Below are positions 7,993 through 14,562 of a stretch of 64,000 nt of DNA, in pieces. This DNA is from Clostridium_AD sp050717635 (lineage in GTDB: Bacteria; Bacillota; Clostridia; Clostridiales; Clostridiaceae), in assembly GCF_050717635.1 (NCBI RefSeq), contig NZ_JBOITO010000013.1, forward strand, positions 186,001 to 250,000. The letters run 5' to 3'. A model generated the notes under the pieces. The model ran no database searches. It had not been told where the DNA came from and saw only the letters and a list, made by a program, of their open reading frames with translations. A program made the position numbers and the translations under genes. Numbering within the stretch: the stretch's first letter is position 1; every line of letters starts with the position of its first letter.

Positions 7993-8082
7993 GAAATTCA
8001 ACGGGCCCCAATAGGCATAGGTATGAGGTTGAATATAATCTTTATTATATTATAAAAATGAAATTAATATTATCTTATTATT

Positions 8083-8371
8083 TTAGCTAGCTAAGTTATT
8101 AAAATTTAATTTTGAAATATCTTCGTACATTTGTATGAACCAGTCATTTAAATTATCGTTTTCTAAATAAGAATTAGTGTTTACGAAAAACTTGCTAGTA
8201 GTATCTAGAACTATTTGATAAATCAAGATTTTCCCTTGTAAATATGCCTTGTCATTATTAGTTAATTCCCTGATTGTACTTTTTATAATTTAAATATACT
8301 ATAGATATTAAAACTAATATTAATATAGCCACATTACCAATAAAAAATTTAAGCCTAGAAGTTGCTATCAC
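8083..8371 (-). pseudogene. Frameshifted small membrane protein gene
   Basis: Read from GTG at 8371, which has a GAAGGGGG ribosome site, the first frame encodes a single membrane helix (FFIGNVAILILVLISIVYLN) and then stops early at the end of KYNQGIN. After skipping one base in an AAAAA run, the next frame continues as an open, soluble-looking sequence of about 65 residues (LTNNDKAYLQGKILIYQIVL onward, ending KLNFNNLAS). The two halves join into a plausible 95-residue membrane-anchored protein. Either the gene is broken by a one-base insertion, or the homopolymer is a sequencing error. Family unknown. Confidence 0.55.
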
Positions 8372-8482
8372 TAATATCCCCCTTCTCGTATTAAATAATA
8401 CAAGATAATTATATCATTATGTTGTACTGGAAACCTCCTCGAAATAACAATAATAAGCCAATATATAAAACTTCCTCCTTTC

Positions 8483-8553
8483 ATAGATTAGATAAAGTTC
8501 TTTTAAAAAAGTTTCACTTTTTTTTTACTTTTTTAATTTTTTATCTAATCTAT
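8483..8553. repeat. Long AT-rich inverted repeat
   Basis: 14-base perfect arms at 8483-8496 (ATAGATTAGATAAA) and 8540-8553. Nested inside is a second pair, TTAAAAAAGT and ACTTTTTTAA. The whole can fold into a hairpin of about 70 bases. It is not explained by any neighbouring gene. Confidence 0.6.
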
Positions 8554-8557
8554 ATAA

Positions 8558-8594
8558 GGGGTAACGCCAACATTGTCAATGTTGGCGTTACCCC
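8558..8594. repeat. GC-rich perfect 17-bp stem-loop
   Basis: GGGGTAACGCCAACATT (8558-8574), a 3-base loop, and its exact complement at 8578-8594. It is much richer in GC than its surroundings and has no T tract on either side, so it is not an ordinary terminator. It lies four bases after the AT-rich inverted repeat. Confidence 0.7.
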
Positions 8595-8642
8595 CATAGG
8601 CAAAAGTGGGTACTGCTCTTTAATGTCTACTACCTCATCAGA

Positions 8643-8861
8643 TCAATTGAAATGAAAAAGGGCGGCAGATTCTAATTTTGATAGGACATGATGTTCTCTG
8701 CTGGTTATATATCCCATAGTACGGCTTGCTTTACCTCTAGTTGGTACACTTCTAACATTTAAAAAAGGAACATATTCAGAGCTGCTTTTTTCCCATAATC
8801 TATTTTTAATATAGTCTTTAACAAATTTGATTCTAAGTTTATTTGAATTATATCTACCCAT
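8643..8861 (-). CDS. Small basic protein of unknown function
   Basis: 72 residues if it starts at the ATG at 8861, which has GGGAGA seven bases upstream; an ATG at 8876 lacks a ribosome site. It is basic and probably soluble (NKLRIKFVKDYIKNRLWEK, then RGKASRTMGYITSREHHVLS). I do not recognise it. It lies in the gene-poor patch and might be a fragment of a longer protein. No promoter is evident between it and the nrdJ terminator. Confidence 0.4.
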   Translation of the reverse strand: MGRYNSNKLRIKFVKDYIKNRLWEKSSSEYVPFLNVRSVPTRGKASRTMGYITSREHHVLSKLESAALFHFN

Positions 8862-8909
8862 AATTATTTCTCCCATACGGTTTTAAATATTTTAATAATA
8901 GATTGTTAA

Positions 8910-8945
8910 AAATAAAACCCTCTGGAGTTTTATCCAGAGGGTAAA
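8910..8945 (-). terminator. Terminator of nrdJ
   Basis: ACCCTCTGGA (8917-8926) and TCCAGAGGGT (8933-8942) form a 10-base stem. Reading the minus strand, it is followed by TTTTATTTTT. Confidence 0.85.
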
Positions 8946-9119
8946 ATACACAATTACTAAAATTTTTTAATTACAGTAACTTCATACTTATTATGCCGGT
9001 TTAAATGAATAAATATGTAGTTTTCAAAACAATAGGTAGTTGTTCTAGAACAGTACTTAGTTGTTGCAGAACACAACTGAGTTGTATGTTTACTTAACAA
9101 ACGAATATTAAGGTAGGGC

Positions 9120-12100
9120 TTAGCTACACCCCGTAGTAGTTCCGCAGTCCAAACAAACCTTGCAAGTACCACTTTTAACAAGTCGAGTACTTGAACAATG
9201 AGAGCAGGTTTCAGAGTATAATCTTTCACCTTTAGGTTTTTCTGTGGTATCAGAACAAGATGTAATATCCTCTTCCGCTATGCTAGCTGAAATTTCATTC
9301 TCATCACCCATTAGTGGATTTTTAGGTATATTATTTCCGTATCCTTCAGGCTTAACTTGACATCTACTATAGTCACCTAGTTCTATGTCGATAATCTTGC
9401 TAATTAAATCAGAAATAGAAGAAACTGATTTAATATAAGGATGTTTTTGTACAAAGCCATAAGGTTCGAACTTTTGTCCTCTAAGCATTTTAGATATATC
9501 TTCTGCGGGTACATGATATTGAAGCATTACTGAGATTGATTTTGAAAGAGAATTAAGTAGCCCAGTAATAATTGTTCCTTCCCTATCTGTTGTTATATAT
9601 ATTTCAGAGATTTGTCCATCTGAACGCCTATTCACTGTAGTATAGACTTTTACGTCATCAATTTGAGCAGGATGAGTCGTGCCATAACGTATTCCAATTG
9701 GTTTTTCTCTTGTAGAATGATTAGTTATTTCATGTAGTGACTTTGCTTTATCTAAAAGATCTTTGTAAGATAAATCTTCAAGTAATAGTTCTTTATCCTC
9801 AGATAAAGAAGTGTTTAGTGGTTGACTTGCCTTTGAGCCATCTCTATATAATGCGATACCTTTAACACCTAGCTTCCAAGACCGTAATATAACTTCTTTG
9901 AAGTCTTCAATAGTAGCAGTTTTAGGTAAATTTACAGTTTTTGATATAGAACCAGATATCATTGGAGTTATTGCTGCCATCATTAGAACATGTCCCATAT
10001 AAGTAATATATCTTTTTCCGCTACCGCATTTGTTTGCTGTATCGAATATAGATAAATGTTCAGGTTTTAAATGTGGAGCGCCCTCGATTTTACCATCAAT
10101 AATTTTTTCGTATTCAAAGCCATTTTCATTAACTTTTTCTTTTCTTAAAATATAGTGAAGAATATCATTTGTTTCATCCTCTGAGTACCCTAGGCCAATT
10201 AAAGAATTCTTAATTACAGGGTTTACGATGGTCATATATCCACCACCAGATAATTTCTTGTAGATAAAATGGCTGAAATACGGTTCTATAGAGGTTGCAC
10301 CACAATCCATGGCAAAAGAAATAGTGCCAGTAGGAGCTATAACTGTAACTTGAGCATTTCTAAAACCATATTTTTCTCCACTACTCAATGCTTTTGACCA
10401 ACAATTTTTAAGGGTTTCACTTATATAGCCTAGTGAGTTATTATTTAAAATATCGTGATTGACTTTTATAGGTTCATAATTTAAATTTTCATATTTACTA
10501 CTTAGTGCTCCGGCTGCTCTAGCATGGTTTCTTATTACTATCTGCATATGGTCTTTGTTAATTTCATATTTTTCAAAAGGAGCTAGTTCTTTTGCCATAA
10601 GTGACGATACATAATAAGACTGCGCAGTCATTATTCCAGTTAGCGCGGAAGCTATATTTCTAGCATCTTCTGAGTCGTAAGGGTGACCCATTACCATAAA
10701 TAAAGAAGATAAGTTTGCAATTCCAAGGCCTGTAGTTCTAAATAAATAAGTTTTTCTTGCTATATCTTCAGTTGGAAACTGGCCCCAATGTATTGAGGAT
10801 TCAAGAACTAATTGAATAAGTCCTATTAAATGTACATATCCTTCTATATCAAATTTTTTAGTTTCAGCATCGTAAAATTTATGAATATTAATAGATGCTA
10901 AGTTACATGAAGTATCATCTAAAAATGCATATTCTCCACAAGGGTTAGTTGAATTAATTCTATTATGTTTAGCATTAGCTATTCCATCTTCTCCAGATGG
11001 ACAAGTGTGCCAAGCGTTAAAGGTGTCATCAAACTGAGGAGCAGGGTCAGCACATAGCCAAGCAGATTTGTTAAGGGTATCCCATAGAGTCTTAACCTCT
11101 ATATCTTTATTAACGGAAGAGTCTGTTCTACCTTTAAGAGTAATAGTTTGTTTAGGATCTTTTGAAAGGTTATCCACCTTAGTCATAAACTCATTTGATA
11201 ATCTTATAGAGTTGTTTCCGTTTTGTCCAGATACAGTTTCATAAGCTTCTCCCTCAAAATTACCATCATAACCCATTTTAGTCAGAGCACGTACCTTATC
11301 TTCTTCTTTAGCTTTCCAGGTCATAAATTCCATTATTTCAGGGTGGTTAATATCAAGACATAGCATTTTAGCTGCACGTCTTGTAGTTCCGCCAGATTTT
11401 ATTGCACCAGCATTTCTATCAAGGCCTTTTAAAAAGCTCATAAGGCCTGAAGATATACCGCCACTTGATAAACATTCACCTTTACCTCTTATGGAAGAGA
11501 AATTAGTTCCTGTTCCAGAGCCACCTTTAAATAATTTGGTTTCCGTTACATACTGCTCAGAAATGGAGTGTTTGCCAAGTAGTTTATCTTGAATTGAGAG
11601 AATAAAGCAAGCTGAAGCTTGAGTCCTTGTATAAGCATCTTTGCTTTTAACTATTTTTTTCTCTTTTTCATCATAATAAAAATTATTTAATGAACCGCCT
11701 TCTATACCATAGGATAGGTTAAGGCCTGTATTAAACCATTGAGGAGAATTTGGAGCAAACATTTGATTTAAGAATGCATATGTTAATTCATCATAAAGGA
11801 TGATTTTTTCTTCTTCAGATTTAATAATAGTCTCAGAAATCAAGGCTTCACACCAAAAATTAACAAGCCTGTGAGAAACCATTTTCATACTATTTTCATA
11901 ACCTTCTTTAGTTGGAACACCAGATTTTCTGAAATATTTTGAAGCAATAATATCACAAGAATTTTGTGAGTAATGTTCTGGAAATTCCAAATCCTTCATA
12001 TCTACAAGTATTTTATTAGTCTTATGGTCTTTTAAGATAACATCTACCTTTTTCCAATTAAACAAATCAAAAACAGTTTTAGTCTTATCCACTTCCAATT

Positions 12101-12143
12101 CTTTTGTGTAAAATCTTTTAATTAAATCTTTTATTTCCGTCAT
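9120..12143 (-). CDS. nrdJ: Adenosylcobalamin-dependent (class II) ribonucleoside reductase
   Basis: 1007 residues. It reduces ribonucleotides to deoxyribonucleotides using a B12-derived radical, independent of oxygen. Visible signatures are MFAPNSPQWFN near residue 130, ACFILSIQD with a redox cysteine at 179, GGSGTGTNFSSIRG near 207-220, the active-site NPCGEY at 400-405, DTSCNLASINI, and APTGTISF at 603-610. The C-terminus carries a cysteine cluster (CSHCSSTRLVKSGTCKVC), a zinc-ribbon-like tail that probably passes electrons to the active site. No intein is present. No cobalamin riboswitch is evident upstream. The ribosome site lies about 33 bases before the ATG with a hairpin between. Confidence 0.97.
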   Translation of the reverse strand: MTEIKDLIKRFYTKELEVDKTKTVFDLFNWKKVDVILKDHKTNKILVDMKDLEFPEHYSQNSCDIIASKYFRKSGVPTKEGYENSMKMVSHRLVNFWCEALISETIIKSEEEKIILYDELTYAFLNQMFAPNSPQWFNTGLNLSYGIEGGSLNNFYYDEKEKKIVKSKDAYTRTQASACFILSIQDKLLGKHSISEQYVTETKLFKGGSGTGTNFSSIRGKGECLSSGGISSGLMSFLKGLDRNAGAIKSGGTTRRAAKMLCLDINHPEIMEFMTWKAKEEDKVRALTKMGYDGNFEGEAYETVSGQNGNNSIRLSNEFMTKVDNLSKDPKQTITLKGRTDSSVNKDIEVKTLWDTLNKSAWLCADPAPQFDDTFNAWHTCPSGEDGIANAKHNRINSTNPCGEYAFLDDTSCNLASINIHKFYDAETKKFDIEGYVHLIGLIQLVLESSIHWGQFPTEDIARKTYLFRTTGLGIANLSSLFMVMGHPYDSEDARNIASALTGIMTAQSYYVSSLMAKELAPFEKYEINKDHMQIVIRNHARAAGALSSKYENLNYEPIKVNHDILNNNSLGYISETLKNCWSKALSSGEKYGFRNAQVTVIAPTGTISFAMDCGATSIEPYFSHFIYKKLSGGGYMTIVNPVIKNSLIGLGYSEDETNDILHYILRKEKVNENGFEYEKIIDGKIEGAPHLKPEHLSIFDTANKCGSGKRYITYMGHVLMMAAITPMISGSISKTVNLPKTATIEDFKEVILRSWKLGVKGIALYRDGSKASQPLNTSLSEDKELLLEDLSYKDLLDKAKSLHEITNHSTREKPIGIRYGTTHPAQIDDVKVYTTVNRRSDGQISEIYITTDREGTIITGLLNSLSKSISVMLQYHVPAEDISKMLRGQKFEPYGFVQKHPYIKSVSSISDLISKIIDIELGDYSRCQVKPEGYGNNIPKNPLMGDENEISASIAEEDITSCSDTTEKPKGERLYSETCSHCSSTRLVKSGTCKVCLDCGTTTGCS

Positions 12144-12183
12144 AATAAATACTAGTTTAAAAAAACTAGTATATTCACCTCCT
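12144..12183 (-). promoter_or_regulatory. nrdJ ribosome binding site separated from its start codon by a hairpin
   Basis: On the minus strand GGAGGTG (12177-12183) lies 33 bases upstream of the ATG at 12143, far beyond normal spacing. Between them is an 8-base inverted repeat, ACTAGTTT (12151-12158) and AAACTAGT (12163-12170), with a 4-base loop. If it folds, the effective spacing falls to about 12 bases. I found no alternative start codon in frame nearer the site and no closer Shine-Dalgarno. Confidence 0.65.
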
Positions 12184-12529
12184 GTTTATTTACCTATGGT
12201 CTAAAAAGTTATAAATTATGTAAAATATACTTTCTATATGTTGATACTACTAAATTAAAATATTCAGCAGTTATTTAAATTGTGCCTATGTGCTAATGTA
12301 GTATAACACACACAATATGTAGTAAGCATAAATAAATTTGCAACTATATATGGTATTATATAATTAAAAACAAATAATATCAATATTAAATATGGATTAA
12401 ATAAATTAATAATATATCGTATTATTGTTGAATTTATATAGTATTTGTGCATAATAAAAAAATAGTTATATGTTATATTGTATAATAGATAGATGATACT
12501 TATAATTTTAAAAGAGGAGACGGAAACTT
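12184..12529. other. AT-rich divergent intergenic region upstream of nrdJ
   Basis: Nearly pure A/T sequence with no convincing gene; a 62-codon minus-strand frame has no ribosome site and looks accidental. A TATAAT near 12480 probably belongs to the promoter of the plus-strand gene at 12530, which has its own GAGGAGA site. No riboswitch-like fold is recognisable. Confidence 0.6.
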
Positions 12530-13036
12530 ATGATACATCAATTTCAGGGGCAGATACCTCATGTATACACAAATTCATTTATTGCTAGCAGTGCAGACGT
12601 TATAGGGAATGTATTTATAGGTGAGCATAGTAATATTTGGTTCGGAGCAGTAATTAGGGGGGACGAAGATTCTTTGCATATAGGGAATTATACAAATATT
12701 CAAGACAATTCCACGATTCATAATGACGATGGGTTTCCAGTTGTTATTGGTGATTATGTTACTATTGGGCATAATTCTATAATACATGGTTGTAAAATTT
12801 CAAATAATACTTTAATTGGTATGGGTAGCACTATACTAAATGGAGCGGAAATAGGGGAATATACTATAATAGGAGCTGGAAGCTTAGTTACTATGGGAAA
12901 GAAAATACCATCAGGTGTTCTTTGTATGGGAGTACCGGCAAAGGTTATTCGTAGGCTAACTATAGAAGAAAAAGAAAGCATAAAAAAATCTGCGGAGCAT
13001 TATGTAGAGCTTTCAATAAAATATATTGTTTTATAA
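12530..13036 (+). CDS. Gamma-carbonic-anhydrase-like hexapeptide-repeat protein (YrdA/PaaY type)
   Basis: 168 residues of left-handed beta-helix built from hexapeptide repeats (IGNVFIGEHSNIWFGAVIRG, IGDYVTIGHNSIIHGC, IGMGSTILNGAEIG, IGAGSLV). The three histidines expected to bind the metal are present in STIHND and IGHNSIIHGC. Members form trimers with zinc or iron at the interfaces; some are carbonic anhydrases, others thioesterases or of unknown activity. The short C-terminal helix (EEKESIKKSAEHYVEL) is typical. Single gene, GAGGAGA ribosome site. The specific reaction cannot be told from sequence. Confidence 0.9.
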   Translation: MIHQFQGQIPHVYTNSFIASSADVIGNVFIGEHSNIWFGAVIRGDEDSLHIGNYTNIQDNSTIHNDDGFPVVIGDYVTIGHNSIIHGCKISNNTLIGMGSTILNGAEIGEYTIIGAGSLVTMGKKIPSGVLCMGVPAKVIRRLTIEEKESIKKSAEHYVELSIKYIVL

Positions 13037-13141
13037 ATTATTTTGTGATTTAAACTATTAATTTTAAAAATAGCTTTTAATTTCATCCGTTTTTAACTAC
13101 AATAGAAGGGGAGACTTAGTGTTTTTTTAGGAGTGAGAAAA

Positions 13142-13639
13142 ATGATTAAATTAAATGGAATAGAAAAGATGACAAATGAGCAGAAATATAAGTATATGCT
13201 TATTGCTTTAGAGGGTCAGCTTAGCTCAGAAAAAAATGACTTAGCAAACATATCAAATGCTACGGCAATTATCAAAGCAATTATGGATAAGTTAAATTGG
13301 GTAGGATTTTACATACTTCGCGGTAATTCATTGGTCCTTGGAACCTTTCAGGGTCTTCCAGCTTGTAATAGAATAGAAATAGGTAAAGGGGTCTGCGGAA
13401 CAGCAGTAGCGCAGAGGAAACTTCAGCGTATAGAAAATGTGAATGAATTTCCAGGACATATTGCCTGTGACTGCGCGTCAAAATCAGAAATTGTTATACC
13501 TATAATTAAAGATGGTGTAATTCATGGAGTTTTAGATCTAGATAGCCCTGAGATTGGAAGGTTTACGGAGCTTGAAGAAAAATATTTAACACAATTTGTT
13601 TTAAAACTTAATAAATATATAGATTGGTCAAAAGTTTAA
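13142..13639 (+). CDS. Free methionine-(R)-sulfoxide reductase (GAF domain, MsrC/YtsP type)
   Basis: 165 residues forming one GAF domain. The three cysteines of free-methionine-R-sulfoxide reductases are present at 75, 85 and 109 (LPACN, GKGVCGTA, HIACDCAS), with the same 10 and 24 residue spacings as in the E. coli enzyme. It would reduce free methionine-R-sulfoxide at the expense of thioredoxin. The ATG at 13142 is chosen because AGGAG precedes it by eight bases; a GTG three codons earlier abuts the site. It lies 21 bases before the CvfB-like gene, probably in one transcript. Confidence 0.92.
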   Translation: MIKLNGIEKMTNEQKYKYMLIALEGQLSSEKNDLANISNATAIIKAIMDKLNWVGFYILRGNSLVLGTFQGLPACNRIEIGKGVCGTAVAQRKLQRIENVNEFPGHIACDCASKSEIVIPIIKDGVIHGVLDLDSPEIGRFTELEEKYLTQFVLKLNKYIDWSKV

Positions 13640-13659
13640 AAAAAGGTAGGAGATTGTAT

Positions 13660-14502
13660 ATGATAAACATAGGAGATATTAATAGTTTAAAAGTAGTTAG
13701 AAGAGCAGAATTTGGATACTATTTAGATGCAGAGACAGGAAACACTAGTGATGATGTATTACTTCCCATGAAAAGCACTTTAGGTAGAGGGCTTAATATT
13801 GGCGAGGAAGTTGAAGCATTTATCTACAGAGACACAAGTGATAGATTGATTTCAACCCTAAAAAAACCACTTGCAAAGGTTGGCGATTTAGCTTACCTTA
13901 AGGTAGTCGATATTACTGAAATAGGAAGTTTTGTAGAAATAGGTTTAGAAAGAGATGTACTTGTTCCTTTTAAGGAAGAGAATTATAAATTAGAAACAGG
14001 TAAAAAATATCTTTTTTACATTTACTTAGATAAGACTGGGAGAATAGCGGCCACTACATTTATTGATAGGTATTTATATGATACAGATTCTTATGATATT
14101 GATGATGAAGTAGAAGGTACGGTATATGGGATTCAAACCAATGGTACTGTAATGATGGCTATTGATGATATTTATAGAGCGGTTATTTTAAGAAATGAGA
14201 ATTATAATAACATAACACCTGGAGAAAGATTAAAAGTAAGAGTTAAAAAATATTATGAAGATGGTAAAATGGACGTGACAACAAGAAAACCAAGACTAGA
14301 AGAAAGAGATGAAGTTGAAGATCAAATATTAGAATATTTAAAGACATGTAATGGGTCCATGCCGTACAATGATAAGAGCTCCCCTGATGATATAAAGAAA
14401 ACATTTAAAACCAGTAAAAATGCCTTTAAAAGAGCATTAGGAGGACTTATGAAAAGTGGTCTAATCCATCAAGATGAAGAAGGTACTAAATTAAATAATT
14501 AA
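13660..14502 (+). CDS. CvfB/YitL-like S1 RNA-binding protein
   Basis: 280 residues from the ATG at 13660, which follows GTAGGAG. The layout matches CvfB: several S1-like beta-barrel modules (YYLDAETGNTSDDVLLPMKS near the start, then LAYLKVVDITEIGSFVEIGL, then DDEVEGTVYGIQTNGTVMMA) and a C-terminal winged helix (AFKRALGGLMKSGLI). Family members bind RNA and affect virulence factor or metabolic gene expression in staphylococci; the targets here are unknown. It follows the methionine sulfoxide reductase gene and ends at a strong bidirectional terminator. Confidence 0.88.
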   Translation: MINIGDINSLKVVRRAEFGYYLDAETGNTSDDVLLPMKSTLGRGLNIGEEVEAFIYRDTSDRLISTLKKPLAKVGDLAYLKVVDITEIGSFVEIGLERDVLVPFKEENYKLETGKKYLFYIYLDKTGRIAATTFIDRYLYDTDSYDIDDEVEGTVYGIQTNGTVMMAIDDIYRAVILRNENYNNITPGERLKVRVKKYYEDGKMDVTTRKPRLEERDEVEDQILEYLKTCNGSMPYNDKSSPDDIKKTFKTSKNAFKRALGGLMKSGLIHQDEEGTKLNN

Positions 14503-14506
14503 ATAA

Positions 14507-14562
14507 GTATAAAATAGTAAAAGTCTGATGAGTTAATTCATCAGACTTTTACTATTTTATAT
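14507..14562. terminator. Bidirectional terminator
   Basis: Arms of about 23 bases at 14509-14531 and 14538-14560 with a 6-base loop. It lies between the CvfB-like gene and the convergent P-type ATPase, whose stop codon falls inside the right arm. Confidence 0.92.

Larger units (their letters stand above)
7993..8642. other. Gene-poor interval with a broken ORF and large inverted repeats
   Basis: About 650 bases with no intact gene. It starts with a possible weak hairpin after the acetyltransferase (ATTCAAC and GTTGAAT arms near 7995-8032). It then holds a frameshifted membrane-protein remnant on the minus strand (8083-8371) and two neighbouring inverted repeats (8483-8553 and 8558-8594). The overall look is of decayed accessory DNA. 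Confidence 0.6.

Noticed and set aside
8910..8945. Part of a mobile element end in the gene-poor patch
   Set aside because: The hairpin has a T tract in the nrdJ direction and fits a normal terminator.
12264..12452. A 62-codon minus-strand reading frame upstream of nrdJ
   Set aside because: No ribosome site, almost pure A/T, hydrophobic by composition only; most likely chance.
12144..12529. Cobalamin riboswitch before the B12-dependent nrdJ
   Set aside because: I found no B12-box-like conserved core on the minus strand; only a short hairpin next to the ribosome site.
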